Origin: Planctomonas deserti | GTDB lineage: Bacteria > Actinomycetota > Actinomycetes > Actinomycetales > Microbacteriaceae | Assembly (NCBI RefSeq): GCF_003067705.1 | Contig: NZ_QANL01000001.1 | Span: forward strand, 558,001-622,000 | Length of the DNA stretch: 64,000 bases | Direction of reading: 5' to 3' | Shown here: piece by piece, positions 23,894 through 33,777 of the stretch | How the letters are laid out: every line of letters begins with the position of its first letter | How positions within the stretch are numbered: the first letter of the stretch is position 1 | Notes under the pieces: generated by a model | Told to the model about the DNA's origin: nothing | Seen by the model: the letters and a program-made list of their open reading frames with translations, nothing else | Database searches by the model: none | Program-made: the position numbers and the translations under genes

Positions 23894-25408
23894 CTACTCG
23901 GCGGCGAGGACCGGCCGGGCACCCTCCGCCGCGGGCTGAGCGGCGGCAGCACCCCAGGAGTGCGGCTGCGGCTTCGCCATGAACAGCACCACGAGCACGC
24001 CGATGACGGCGGCCGCGGCGGGCAGCATCAGCGACTGGCCCATGGCGGCGCTGAAGCCCTGCTTGAGCGCGTCCGGCAGCTCGCCGGCGAATGCGGCGGT
24101 CTCCCCGCTCGCGCCACCCGGCACCGCGGGCAGCTCCACCGCGAGGCGCGCCTCCATGAGGGCGGCGATGGCGGCGGAACCGAGCACGGCGCCCACCTGA
24201 CGCGTGGTGTTGTACACGCCGGAGCCGGCACCGGCCTGCTGCGGCGGCAGGTTGCGGGTGGCGGACGTGGACAGCGGCGCCCAGATGCCGGCGTTCGCGA
24301 GGCCGAGCACGGCGACCGGGAAGAGCAGGATCCAGAGCGGCAGGTCCGCGGACAGGATCCCGCCCGCCCAGAACAGCCCGATCGCGAGGCAGGAGAGTCC
24401 GCCCGCGGCGACCCACTTCGGGTTCACCCGGTCGATGATCTTGCCCACGACGGGTGCGAGGCCGCCCGAGATGATGGCCATCGGGGCCAGCAGCAGGGCC
24501 GCGAGGGTCGGGGTGAGCCCGCGCACGGTCTGCGCGTAGAGCATCAGTGGCAGCGCGAAGCTGGTGACGGTGAAGCCGACGGTCGTGATGGCGCCGTTGG
24601 CGAGCGAGAAGTTGCGGTCGCGGAACAGGGAGAGCGGCAGCAGCGGCTCGCCGCGGTTGACCCGCTGCCAGAGCACGAAGGCGGTGAGCACGAGGACGCC
24701 GGTGATGATCAGCGACCAGACGGAGATGGGCCCGGCGATGGTGCCCCAGTCGTAGGTCTCGCCCTCCTGGATGCCGAACACGACGAGGAACATGCCGACG
24801 CCGCTCAGCACGACCCCGAGGATGTCGAAGCGGTGCTTCTTCGTGGACAGCGCGGGCACGAGGCGCCAGGCCAGTACGAAGGCGACGATGCCGACGGGCA
24901 CGTTCACGAAGAAGATCCACTCCCAGCCGAGGGAGTCGACGAGCAGCCCGCCGAGGATCGGGCCGACCAGCGTCGCGACGCCCGCCGTCGCCCCCCACAG
25001 GCCCATGGCCGCGCCACGGCGGTCCGGCGGGAAGATGCGGGTGATGACCGCCATGGTCTGCGGCGTCATGAGCGACGCCCCGATGCCCTGCGCGACGCGG
25101 GCCAGGATGAGCGTGTTCACGTCCCCGGCGAGGCCGCACCACGCGGAGGAGACCGTGAAGATCGCGAGCCCGACGAGGTAGATGTTCTTGGGGCCGAAAC
25201 GGTCGCCGAGGCGTCCCGTGATCAGCAGCGGAACCGCGTAGGCGAGCAGGTAGGCGCTCGTCACCCAGATGACCGCGTTGATGTCCGCCTGCAGGTCCGC
25301 GATGATCGCCGGGGTCGCGACGGACACGATGGTGGAGTCGACGAGGATCATGAAGAATCCGACGACGAGCGCCCAGAGCGCGGGCCAGGGCCTGGTGATG
25401 GTGTCCAT
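23894..25408 (-). CDS. MFS transporter, DHA2 (EmrB/QacA) family
   Basis: 504 residues with 14 predicted membrane helices. ALWALVVGFFMILVDSTIVS followed by VATPAIIADLQAD is the DHA2 helix-1 motif with the D near its end; RLGDRFGPKNIYLVGLAIFT is the motif A loop; GIGASLMTPQTMAVITRIFP and FFVNVPVGIVAFVLAWRLVP follow. Proton-driven drug export is the family role. It lies 10 bp after a PadR gene on the same strand, so that regulator probably senses the exported drug. The last cytoplasmic tail is Ala-rich. Confidence 0.92.
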   Translation of the reverse strand: MDTITRPWPALWALVVGFFMILVDSTIVSVATPAIIADLQADINAVIWVTSAYLLAYAVPLLITGRLGDRFGPKNIYLVGLAIFTVSSAWCGLAGDVNTLILARVAQGIGASLMTPQTMAVITRIFPPDRRGAAMGLWGATAGVATLVGPILGGLLVDSLGWEWIFFVNVPVGIVAFVLAWRLVPALSTKKHRFDILGVVLSGVGMFLVVFGIQEGETYDWGTIAGPISVWSLIITGVLVLTAFVLWQRVNRGEPLLPLSLFRDRNFSLANGAITTVGFTVTSFALPLMLYAQTVRGLTPTLAALLLAPMAIISGGLAPVVGKIIDRVNPKWVAAGGLSCLAIGLFWAGGILSADLPLWILLFPVAVLGLANAGIWAPLSTSATRNLPPQQAGAGSGVYNTTRQVGAVLGSAAIAALMEARLAVELPAVPGGASGETAAFAGELPDALKQGFSAAMGQSLMLPAAAAVIGVLVVLFMAKPQPHSWGAAAAQPAAEGARPVLAAE

Positions 25409-25418
25409 GAGGGATGTC

Positions 25419-26117
25419 CTAGCGTTCGGTCGCGCTGCTGCGCGGGTCTGCGGGTGTCGTGGGGTGGCGTGCTGCGGGGTGCGGGGTGGGAGAAGGTGCT
25501 GCGGGGTGCGGTGCGGAAGAAGGTGCAGAGGTCACCGCAGGATCCGGCAGCGGCTCGCTCCAGTCGAGGTCCCCGGAGCGGAGGCGGCCCAGCAGGCGCT
25601 CGAGCCACGCGAGCTCCGCGGCGTGCGTCTCGCGCCGCAGGTCGAGCTCGAGCCAGAGCCGCTCGGGCAGGCCCTTATCGCGCACCCGCCGGATGTCCGC
25701 GTCCAGCGCGTCCCGCTCGGCGGCGACGGCCGCGACCCGCGTCTCGACGAGCGCGAGCACGTCGGCGAGGGGCAGGTGATGCGCCTCTGCCATCGCGAGC
25801 GGGAAGTGCGGGAAGTGGTTCACCGGGGCGGCGAGCATCTCGGTGACGCTCGCGACGAAGCGCTCGCTGCCGAGCGGGGTGATCTCGTAGGTGGTCCGCT
25901 CCGGCCGGTTGCCCTCGCGGTCCGTGTGCGTCGCCCGGACGAGGCCGTCCGCCGCCATCCGGTTGATGGCGTGGTAGAGCGTTCCCGGCCGCACCTTCAC
26001 CAGTGCGTCCTCCTTGCGCAGAAGCAGCGTCTGGTACATCTCGTACGGGTGCATGGGGCGCTCCTGGAGCAGGGCGAGCGCGGCGACGGCCAGCGCGGGG
26101 AGCACGGTGTTCGGCAT
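25419..26117 (-). CDS. PadR family transcriptional regulator
   Basis: 232 residues from ATG 26117, with GAGAGGGGAGAGGG before it. ALLQERPMHPYEMYQTLLLR followed by KEDALVKVRPGTLYHAINRM and LVRATHTDREGNRPERTTYE is a PadR winged helix. A Vir-like C-terminal helical domain with AELAWLERLLGRLRSGDLDW follows. The last 40 residues are Pro/Ala/His low-complexity. It precedes the MFS pump and likely represses both. Divergent from purS. Confidence 0.88.
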   Translation of the reverse strand: MPNTVLPALAVAALALLQERPMHPYEMYQTLLLRKEDALVKVRPGTLYHAINRMAADGLVRATHTDREGNRPERTTYEITPLGSERFVASVTEMLAAPVNHFPHFPLAMAEAHHLPLADVLALVETRVAAVAAERDALDADIRRVRDKGLPERLWLELDLRRETHAAELAWLERLLGRLRSGDLDWSEPLPDPAVTSAPSSAPHPAAPSPTPHPAARHPTTPADPRSSATER

Positions 26118-26175
26118 GCCCTCTCCCCTCTCCGACGCGACATCCTCCGGGTCCGACGGCAGAAGGACCCGGCAC

Positions 26176-26220
26176 AGCATAAGCGCTATTCCTTGCGAAC
26201 TATTCCGCGTGGGGTATTCG
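26176..26220. promoter_or_regulatory. PadR promoter with three heptamers at 14-bp steps
   Basis: On the minus strand TATGCT (26176-26181) is a -10 for the padR gene. The heptamers CTATTCC (26186), CTATTCC (26200) and GTATTCG (26214) repeat every 14 bp over the -35 side. A direct-repeat operator for PadR is plausible; purS may also be affected. Confidence 0.5.
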
Positions 26221-26256
26221 ATCCGCCCGGCCGACGGGGAGAACGCGCGGCTCGGC

Positions 26257-26262
26257 TAGAAT
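26257..26262 (+). promoter_or_regulatory. Likely -10 box TAGAAT of purSQ
   Basis: TAGAAT lies 42 bases before the purS ATG, leaving room for a short leader with a CTGGAGAT ribosome-binding site. No good -35 is visible. Confidence 0.5.
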
Positions 26263-26303
26263 CGAGGCACCATTCCCCGCCGCGATCCCGCTGGAGATAC
26301 CCC

Positions 26304-26659
26304 ATGCCCACAATCGTCGTCGAGGTCATGCCCAAGGCCGAACTGCTCGACCCCCAGGGCAAGGCCGTTGCAGGTGCGCTCGCCCGACTTGGCGAGTCCC
26401 GCTTCACCGGCGTCCGCATCGGCAAGCGCTTCGAGCTCGTCACGGACGGCCCCGTGGACGACGCGCTTCTCTCCGACGTGCAGAAGCTGGCCGAGGACAT
26501 GCTCTCCAACTCCGTGATCGAGGACGTCATCAGCGTCCACGTCGACGGCGGCGACGGCTCCGCTGTCGGCTCCTCCAGCGGCGACTCCTCCAGCGGCGAC
26601 GCCCCCGCGGGCGAGCTCACCGGACAGGCCGAGGCGTCCACCCAGACGGGCGCCCGCTG

Positions 26660-26660
<1 letters not shown>
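26304..26660 (+). CDS. purS: FGAM synthase subunit PurS with C-terminal extension
   Basis: Small bridging subunit of the three-part FGAM synthase (PurS-PurQ-PurL) that couples ammonia from PurQ to Pur[41 protein letters not shown] and [20 protein letters not shown] make the complete ~80-residue PurS. The remaining ~35 residues ([14 protein letters not shown] and Gln/Thr-rich end) are an unusual low-complexity extension. The purQ ATG shares one base with the purS stop. Confidence 0.94.
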
Positions 26661-27355
<695 letters not shown>

Positions 27356-27372
27356 GTTCCGTCCTCCGCACC

Positions 27373-27396
27373 AGCGCCGACGGACTCGGCGCTTTC
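27373..27396 (+). terminator. Hairpin AGCGCCGA / TCGGCGCT followed by T-rich bases
   Basis: Perfect 8-bp stem (27373-27380 and 27386-27393) with a 5-base CGGAC loop, followed by TTTCCC-like sequence. It lies 17 bases after the purQ stop and 45 bases before purL. It could lower purL expression relative to purSQ, or act as a partial terminator. Confidence 0.6.
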
Positions 27397-27437
27397 CCTC
27401 AGCCGATCAGCCCACCACCGTCGGGAGAACTCCACAC

Positions 27438-29750
27438 GTGACCGCCGTTTCCTCGTCCCCGTCGCGCCCCGCCGCCGACACCGTCTCCAACGCTGTCGCA
27501 ACGCCCGACCGGGAGCAGCCCTACGCCGCGCTCGGTCTGACCGCCGACGAGTACGCGCGCATCCGCGAGATCCTCGGCCGCCGCCCCACCAGCGGCGAGC
27601 TCGCCATGTACTCGGTCATGTGGAGCGAGCACTGCTCCTACAAGTCGAGCAAGAAGTATCTGCGCCAGTTCGGCCAGAAGGTCAGCCCTGCCATGAAGAA
27701 GAACCTCATGGTGGGCATGGGCGAGAACGCCGGCGTCGTCGACGTCGGCCAGGGCTGGGCCGTCACCTTCAAGGTCGAGAGCCACAACCACCCCAGCTAC
27801 ATCGAGCCGTTCCAGGGCGCCGCGACCGGCGTCGGCGGCATCGTGCGCGACATCATCTCCATGGGCGCCCGCCCCGTCGCCGTGATGGATCAGCTGCGCT
27901 TCGGCGCCATCGAGAACCCGGACACGGCGCGCGTCGTGCACGGTGTGACCAGCGGCATCAGCTTCTACGGCAACTGCCTCGGCCTGCCGAACATCGGCGG
28001 CGAGACCTACTTCGACGCGGTGTACCAGGGCAACCCGCTCGTCAACGCGCTGAGCGTCGGCGTCCTCCGCCACGAGGACCTGCACCTCGCCAATGCACGC
28101 GGCGTGGGCAACAAGGTGGTGCTCTTCGGCGCCCGCACGGGCGGCGACGGCATCGGCGGCGCGTCCATCCTGGCGAGCGATACGTTCTCCGAGGGCGGGC
28201 CGACCAAGCGCCCCGCCGTGCAGGTGGGTGACCCGTTCGCCGAGAAGGTGCTCATCGAGTGCTGCCTCGAGCTGTTCCGCGGCAAGCTCGTCGAGGGGAT
28301 CCAGGACCTCGGCGCGGCCGGCATCAGCTGCGCCACGAGCGAGCTGGCCTCCAACGGCGACGGCGGCATGTTCATCGAGCTCGAGCGCGTGCTGCTGCGC
28401 GACCCCTCGCTCACGGCCGAGGAGATCCTCATGTCCGAGAGCCAGGAGCGCATGATGGCCGTCGTCGCGCCCGAGAAGCTCGACGCGTTCCTCGAGGTCA
28501 CGCGCAAGTGGGACGTCGAGACCAGCGTGCTCGGCGAGGTCACGGACACCGGCCGCCTCGTCATCAACTGGCACGGCGAGGAGATCGTCAACGTCGAGCC
28601 GCGCACGGTCGCGCTCGAGGGTCCGGTGTACGACCGCCCCGTGGCGTACCCGGCCTGGCTCGACGCGCTGCAGGCCGACACCGCCGACAGCCTGCGCCAC
28701 GAGACCGCTCCCGACCTGCTGCGCACGCAGTTCCTGTCGCTGCTCGGCAGCCCGAACCTCGCGGACAAGAGCTGGATCACCGACCAGTACGACCGCTACG
28801 TGCTCGGCAACACCGCCCTCAGCTTCCCGGACGACGCCGGCATGATCCGCGTCGACGAGGAGTCCGGGCTCGGTTTCGCCCTCGCGACCGACGCCAACGG
28901 CCGCTACTGCCAGCTCGACCCGTACCAGGGGGCCCGCCTCGCACTGGCGGAGGCATTCCGCAACGTCGCCGCCACCGGCGCGACACCCGTCGCGGTGAGC
29001 GACTGCCTGAACTTCGGCAGCCCGGAGAACCCCGAGGTCATGTGGCAGTTCTCGCAGGCCGTCGAGGGCCTCGCGGACGGCTGCCTCGAGCTCGAGATCC
29101 CGGTGACCGGCGGCAACGTGAGCTTCTACAACCAGACGGGCGACCAGCCCATCCACCCGACGCCCGTCGTGGCAATGCTCGGCGTGATCGACGACGTGGC
29201 GAAGCGCATCCCCTCCGGCTGGCAGGACGAGGGCCACAACCTGTACCTGCTCGGCGTGACCCGCCAGGAGCTGGACGGCTCCGCCTGGGCCGGCGTCGTG
29301 CACGGCCACCTCGGCGGACGCCCGCCTGCGGTGGACCTGCCGACCGAGCAGGCGCTCGCCGCGCTTCTCGCCGCCGCCAACAGCCAGAACATCCTGGCCA
29401 GCGCGCACGACCTCGCCGACGGCGGTCTCGCGCAGGCTCTCGCGGAGTCGGTGCTGCGCTTCGGCGTGGGCGCGCGCGTCGCGCTCGGCGAGCTGATGGA
29501 GCGCGACGGCATCGACGCGACCACGGCCCTCTTCTCCGAGTCGACGGGGCGCATGCTCGTCGCCGTGCCCCGGGAGGACGACGTGAAGTTCCGCGGCCTG
29601 TGCGAGGGACGGGGCTACCCCGTGCTGCGCATCGGCGTCACGGACGGCGCCGACCTCGAGGTGCAGGGCCTGTTCACGGTGAGCGCCGACGAGCTGCGCG
29701 CCACCTCCCGCGCCGTGCTTCCAGCCGTCTTCGGGCAGTCGGGGCTGTAA
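27438..29750 (+). CDS. purL: FGAM synthase catalytic subunit PurL (small type)
   Basis: 770 residues, the small PurL that needs PurS and PurQ; it uses ATP and ammonia to make FGAM. Tandem AIR-synthetase-like halves: [58 protein letters not shown] and [19 protein letters not shown] in the first; [40 protein letters not shown] and [20 protein letters not shown] in the second. Start GTG 27438 has GGGAGAA ahead. The first 30 residues are Ser/Ala-rich and poorly conserved. Confidence 0.97.
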   Translation: MTAVSSSPSRPAADTVSNAVATPDREQPYAALGLTADEYARIREILGRRPTSGELAMYSVMWSEHCSYKSSKKYLRQFGQKVSPAMKKNLMVGMGENAGVVDVGQGWAVTFKVESHNHPSYIEPFQGAATGVGGIVRDIISMGARPVAVMDQLRFGAIENPDTARVVHGVTSGISFYGNCLGLPNIGGETYFDAVYQGNPLVNALSVGVLRHEDLHLANARGVGNKVVLFGARTGGDGIGGASILASDTFSEGGPTKRPAVQVGDPFAEKVLIECCLELFRGKLVEGIQDLGAAGISCATSELASNGDGGMFIELERVLLRDPSLTAEEILMSESQERMMAVVAPEKLDAFLEVTRKWDVETSVLGEVTDTGRLVINWHGEEIVNVEPRTVALEGPVYDRPVAYPAWLDALQADTADSLRHETAPDLLRTQFLSLLGSPNLADKSWITDQYDRYVLGNTALSFPDDAGMIRVDEESGLGFALATDANGRYCQLDPYQGARLALAEAFRNVAATGATPVAVSDCLNFGSPENPEVMWQFSQAVEGLADGCLELEIPVTGGNVSFYNQTGDQPIHPTPVVAMLGVIDDVAKRIPSGWQDEGHNLYLLGVTRQELDGSAWAGVVHGHLGGRPPAVDLPTEQALAALLAAANSQNILASAHDLADGGLAQALAESVLRFGVGARVALGELMERDGIDATTALFSESTGRMLVAVPREDDVKFRGLCEGRGYPVLRIGVTDGADLEVQGLFTVSADELRATSRAVLPAVFGQSGL

Positions 29751-29752
29751 GG

Positions 29753-30568
29753 GTGATCGGACCCGCCGAGCGCGACACCCTGCACGTCGCCACGTACAAC
29801 ATCCGCTACGCCAAGCCGGGGGTGCCGACGGAGCACCCGGACAACTGGGCGGAGCGCGAGCAGGTGCTCGCGCGCTGGCTGCAGATCGAACGGCCGACCA
29901 TCCTCGGCGTGCAGGAGGCCCTGTTCCCCCAGCTCGCCTCGGTGGCGCACGCCCTACCGCCGTCCTACCGCTCGGTCGGCATCGGCCGCGACGGCGGCAG
30001 CCGGGGCGAGCTCGGGAGCATCTTCTACGCGGCCGCCCGCCTGACCCTGCTGAGCTACGACTTCCTCTGGCTGTCGGACACCCCTGAGGTCATGGGGTCG
30101 GCGACCTGGGGCAACACCGTGCCCCGCATGATCACGGAGGCGCGGTTCCTCGACTCGGCGACCGGGATCGAGTTCGCGGTGCTCAACACCCACCTCGATC
30201 ACGAGCACGCCGAGTCCCGCACGCTGGGCGCCCGCGCGATCGCCGAGCGCATCGCGAGCACCCACGCCGACGTGCCCGTCCTCGTGATGGGCGACTTCAA
30301 CGCGCCCGCCGAGAGGTCCGAGCCGTACGCCCTGCTCACCGAGGGCGCCGGGCTGCGGGACGCCTGGCACGCGGCCAAGCGCCGCGTCACGGCCGGGTAC
30401 GGCACGTTCGCGGACTACCGGCGTCCGGTCGAGGGCGGGGACCGGATCGACTGGCTGCTCGCGAGCGACCGCGTCGAGGTGCTCACCGCCGCGATCGACC
30501 CGTTCGCCTGGCGCGGCCGCACGGCGTCGGACCACCTGCCCGTGCAGGCGCTGGTGCGCCTCCACTAG
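29753..30568 (+). CDS. Endonuclease/exonuclease/phosphatase (EEP) family protein
   Basis: 271 residues. LHVATYNIRYAKPGVPTEHP (N of the metal site), PTILGVQEALFPQLASV (QE), LNTHLDHEHAESRTLGARAI (H), VPVLVMGDFNAPAERSEPYA (GDFN) and RTASDHLPVQALV (SDH) give the full set of EEP/DNase I-like residues. No signal peptide, so it acts in the cytoplasm on a phosphodiester or phosphomonoester. Starts 2 bases after the purL stop, so it is likely in the same transcript. Confidence 0.92.
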   Translation: MIGPAERDTLHVATYNIRYAKPGVPTEHPDNWAEREQVLARWLQIERPTILGVQEALFPQLASVAHALPPSYRSVGIGRDGGSRGELGSIFYAAARLTLLSYDFLWLSDTPEVMGSATWGNTVPRMITEARFLDSATGIEFAVLNTHLDHEHAESRTLGARAIAERIASTHADVPVLVMGDFNAPAERSEPYALLTEGAGLRDAWHAAKRRVTAGYGTFADYRRPVEGGDRIDWLLASDRVEVLTAAIDPFAWRGRTASDHLPVQALVRLH

Positions 30569-30763
30569 GGCGCCTGTCCTGCGACGCCTCCACTGGGGAC
30601 TGCGCTCCTCAGGATGCCGCCGCCGTTGGGTGGGCGGGCGTGTTCCCGGGGTGCTCTCCGGGCTCGCGTGTGGGCGCTTCGGCTACTCGCTCTGCGCCAC
30701 CAATGCGCCACACTCCGGCGGCGGCCCCCGCCTCCCGCCTCGCGAGCAGGTAGGAATGTGGCG

Positions 30764-32440
30764 ATGCACACCTCGATCCGCCTGACGTCCCTCGCCCTCG
30801 CCACCGCGCTGCTCGCCGGCTGCACCGCCGCCGACCCGCAGCCCGAGACCCCCGTGCGCGGCACGAAGACGACGCTTCCGGCGGAGCCCCTCACCGTGCT
30901 CGCGGACGCCGACCCCGCCGCCAACGCGCTCGGCACCAGCCGCGCGCTGTTCGCGGAGGCGCCCGTCGTCGTCACCGCTGCCGCGGACAACCCCGACGCC
31001 CAGCTGCTCGCCGCCTCCGCGGCCGTCTCGCTCGGCGCGCCGCTGCTGCTCACCGGAGGGATGGGCGACGCCTCGGCCGGCGCTTCCGGCGTGGCCGAGG
31101 AGATCGAGCGGCTCGGCGCGGATGCCGTGCTCGACGTGGGCGGCTCCGAGCCCCTGGGCGACGCGTCCGAGGGCACCGACGCCCCGGACGTCGTGTCCGT
31201 CGCCGCGACCGCCTCGGCCATCGCCCCGCTCCTGCCCGGTGACCCGGAGACGACGCCGGTGCCCGGCGACTCCTCCGCCGTGGCGGCCGTCGCGGACCTC
31301 GACCGCGAGTCCCCCGCCCTGCTCGAATCTGCGGGCGGCGGCTCCGACGAGAACGACGCAGCCGACGTCGACGCCGACCTCCCGCGCACGCGTCCGGCCG
31401 CCCCGCTCGACGGCGGCACGCTGATCGTGACAGACGAGCCCGGGTCGCTCGCGTCCGCGGCCACCGCGCGCGCCGCCGGGCTGCCCGTGCAGGTGCTGCC
31501 CGCCGACGCGCCGGACCCGCGCACCGACCCGGAGTTCGCCGCGGAGCTCAAGGCCGCGGCGCCGGAGACGGTGCTCGCCGCCGGCGCGCCCTTCGCCTCC
31601 GTGCCCAGCCTCGGCTGGAAGATCCGGAGCACCATCACCGGCACCGAGGTGCCCGGCGGCGGGCAGACGCTCTTCCCCGGCAAGCGCTTCGTGGCGCTGT
31701 ACGGCGCGCCGGAGGCGCCCGTCCTCGGCGTGCTCGGCGAGCAGGGCATCCCGGAGACCATCGCGCGGGCCGAGAGCACGGCCGCGCCCTACCGGGAGTT
31801 CACGGACGACACGGTAGTCCCGATGCTCGAGGTCATCGCCACGGTGGCGGCCGGCTCCGCCGGATCGGACGGCAACTACTCGAACGAGCTCCCGATCGAC
31901 ACGCTCCGCCCGTGGGTGGAGGCGGCGGGCGCGGCCGGCATGTACGTCGTGCTCGACCTGCAGCCGGGCCGGACGGACTTCCTCACCCAGGCCAAGCAGT
32001 ACCAGGAGTTGCTCGAGCTGCCGCACGTCGGCCTTGCGCTCGACCCCGAGTGGCGGCTGGCACCCGATCAGGTGCACCTGAAGCAGATCGGCTCGGTGAG
32101 CGCCGCCGAGGTCAACGAGGTCGGCACCTGGCTCGCGGACCTCACCGCCGAGAAGGGGCTGCCGCAGAAGATGTTCGTGCTGCACCAGTTCCAGACCCGC
32201 ATGATCCGGGACCGGCCCACTGTCGACACCTCCCGCCCGGAGCTGGCCTTCGTCATCCACGTCGACGGGCAGGGCAGCCAGCCGGCGAAGCAGGACACCT
32301 GGCGGGTGCTGCATCAGAATGCGCCGGCGGGCGTCGCGTGGGGCTGGAAAAACTTCTACGACGAGGACCTCCCGCCGCTCACCCCGGAGCAGACGATGAC
32401 CCAGGTGGAGCCGGTCCCGGAGCTCGTCACCTACCAGTAG
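30764..32440 (+). CDS. Secreted lipoprotein of unknown function
   Basis: 558 residues. HTSIRLTSLALATALLAGCT is a signal with lipobox LLAGC, so it is lipid-anchored at Cys about 19. The N-terminal half carries an Ala-rich stretch resembling cell-wall-binding repeat type 2 (ANALGTSRALFAEAPVVVTA then NPDAQLLAASAAVSLGAPLL). The C-terminal half has FVALYGAPEAPVLGVLGEQG, MYVVLDLQPGRTDFLTQAKQ and GLALDPEWRLAPDQVHLKQI, looking like a TIM-barrel hydrolase domain. LFPGKR and FVIHVDGQ support a real fold. Precise activity is unknown. Confidence 0.75.
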   Translation: MHTSIRLTSLALATALLAGCTAADPQPETPVRGTKTTLPAEPLTVLADADPAANALGTSRALFAEAPVVVTAAADNPDAQLLAASAAVSLGAPLLLTGGMGDASAGASGVAEEIERLGADAVLDVGGSEPLGDASEGTDAPDVVSVAATASAIAPLLPGDPETTPVPGDSSAVAAVADLDRESPALLESAGGGSDENDAADVDADLPRTRPAAPLDGGTLIVTDEPGSLASAATARAAGLPVQVLPADAPDPRTDPEFAAELKAAAPETVLAAGAPFASVPSLGWKIRSTITGTEVPGGGQTLFPGKRFVALYGAPEAPVLGVLGEQGIPETIARAESTAAPYREFTDDTVVPMLEVIATVAAGSAGSDGNYSNELPIDTLRPWVEAAGAAGMYVVLDLQPGRTDFLTQAKQYQELLELPHVGLALDPEWRLAPDQVHLKQIGSVSAAEVNEVGTWLADLTAEKGLPQKMFVLHQFQTRMIRDRPTVDTSRPELAFVIHVDGQGSQPAKQDTWRVLHQNAPAGVAWGWKNFYDEDLPPLTPEQTMTQVEPVPELVTYQ

Positions 32441-32467
32441 CGGGTTGTGGGGATGGGTGGTGATCTC

Positions 32468-32663
32468 CGGTCGCTGAGCCCGTCGAAGCGACGCGACCGC
32501 CCCGCCCACCGGTTCCGTCCCTTCGACGAGCTCAGGGACCGTCACTCTCCAGCGCCTGCGCCACCCGGCGCAGCGTCCCCACCCCACGGTCGCTGAGCCT
32601 GTCGAAGCGACGCGACCGCCCCGCCCACCGGTTCCGTCCCTTCGACGAGCTCAGGGACCGTCG
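32468..32663. repeat. Two copies of a 76-bp paired hairpin repeat
   Basis: GGTCGCTGAGCCYGTCGAAG followed by CGACGCGACC and then TCCGTCCCTTCGACGAGCTC recurs at 32468 and 32587, spaced 119 bp. Each 76-bp copy holds one GTCGCT-type and one GTCCCT-type hairpin in opposite orientation. Between the lipoprotein and the ATP-grasp gene. Confidence 0.88.
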
Positions 32664-32719
32664 TGCCGCACTCCGCGACGCGGACCGACACACGCGGCGG
32701 CGCTGCGCCGGCCACTGCG

Positions 32720-32732
32720 TAGGGTGGAGCGG
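32720..32732 (+). promoter_or_regulatory. -10 box TAGGGT, leaderless ATP-grasp start
   Basis: TAGGGT at 32720-32725, six bases, then GTG 32732. Confidence 0.5.
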
Positions 32733-33739
32733 TGAGCAGCCTGACCCCATCGAGCCCATCCCCCCGCGTCTACGCCCTGCACGAGAACCCGGACTGGTTC
32801 GGTCCCTTCGCGGCCGCGTTCGAGCAGCAGGGCGTCCCGTACGAGGAATGGCTGCTCGTGGATGGCGTGCTCGATCTCGACCAGGAGCCGCCGGAGGGCA
32901 TCTTCTGGTCGCGCATCAGCGCGTCCTCGCACACCCGCGGGCACGGGCTCTCGAAGGACTACACCCGGGCCGTGCTCAGCTGGCTCGAGGCGCACGGGCG
33001 CCGCGTCGTGAACGGGCGGCGGGTGCTGGAGCTCGAGATGAGCAAGGTCGACCAGCTCACCGCGCTCCGCGCGAACGGCATCGACGTGCCGCGCACGGTC
33101 GCGGTCATCGGCACCGAGCGCCTCCTCGAGGCCGCCAGGTCGTTCCCGACCCCGTTCCTCACCAAGCACAACCAGGGCGGCAAGGGACTCGGCGTCCGGC
33201 GGTTCGACTCCCTCGAGGAGCTCGCGGACTATGTGGCATCGGACGAGTTCGAGGAGCCGCAGGACGGGATCACGCTGCTGCAGGAGTTCGTGCAGGCAGC
33301 CGAGCCGCGCATCACCCGGGTCGAGCTCGTCGGCGGTGAGCTCGTGTACGCCATTGCGGCGGACACCGCCCGCGGCGGCTTCCAGCTCTGCCCTGCCGAC
33401 GCCTGCGCGGTCGACCCGTCGACCGGCGCGCTGATCATGCCGCCCGGAGCGACCATCGCCCAGCAGCCCGGCGACCGCATCTTCTCGCTCCGCGAGGGCT
33501 TCGACTCGCCCATCGTCGACCGCTACCTCGCGTTTGCGCAGCGGATGGGCATCGAGGTGCTCGGCATCGAGTTCCTCGAGGACGCGGACGGCCGCATCGT
33601 GACCTACGACGTCAACACCAACACGAACTACAACGCGGACGTGGAGGCGATCGCACCGCGATCCGGTCCCGGCTCCGTGGTCGCCCACCTCGGTCAGCTC
33701 CTCTCGGAGCACTACGCGGTCGCTCCGTCGGCGCGGTGA
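32732..33739 (+). CDS. ATP-grasp ligase, RimK-like (glutamate-ligase type)
   Basis: 335 residues. RVYALHENPDWFGPFAAAFE begins a pre-ATP-grasp domain; NGRRVLELEMSKVDQLTALR, DVPRTVAVIGTERLLEAARS, PFLTKHNQGGKGLGVRRFDS (Gly-rich loop) and GITLLQEFVQAAEPRITRVE give the ATP-grasp fold, and GRIVTYDVNTNTNYNADVE holds the Mg ligands. Such enzymes join a carboxylate to an amine with ATP. Substrates are unknown. It overlaps a PLP C-S lyase-like gene, hinting at a short pathway. Confidence 0.85.
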   Translation: MSSLTPSSPSPRVYALHENPDWFGPFAAAFEQQGVPYEEWLLVDGVLDLDQEPPEGIFWSRISASSHTRGHGLSKDYTRAVLSWLEAHGRRVVNGRRVLELEMSKVDQLTALRANGIDVPRTVAVIGTERLLEAARSFPTPFLTKHNQGGKGLGVRRFDSLEELADYVASDEFEEPQDGITLLQEFVQAAEPRITRVELVGGELVYAIAADTARGGFQLCPADACAVDPSTGALIMPPGATIAQQPGDRIFSLREGFDSPIVDRYLAFAQRMGIEVLGIEFLEDADGRIVTYDVNTNTNYNADVEAIAPRSGPGSVVAHLGQLLSEHYAVAPSAR

Positions 33740-33777
33740 GCCGGACCGACCGAGACCCCCGGACGGAGAAGAACCGC

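Noticed and set aside
23960-25846. 628-codon plus-strand open frame over the MFS and PadR genes
   Set aside because: Asp/Glu/Arg/Gly-rich antisense reading; the minus-strand genes are real families.
27399-29408. 669-codon minus-strand open frame over purL
   Set aside because: purL is unambiguous and the antisense has no domain.
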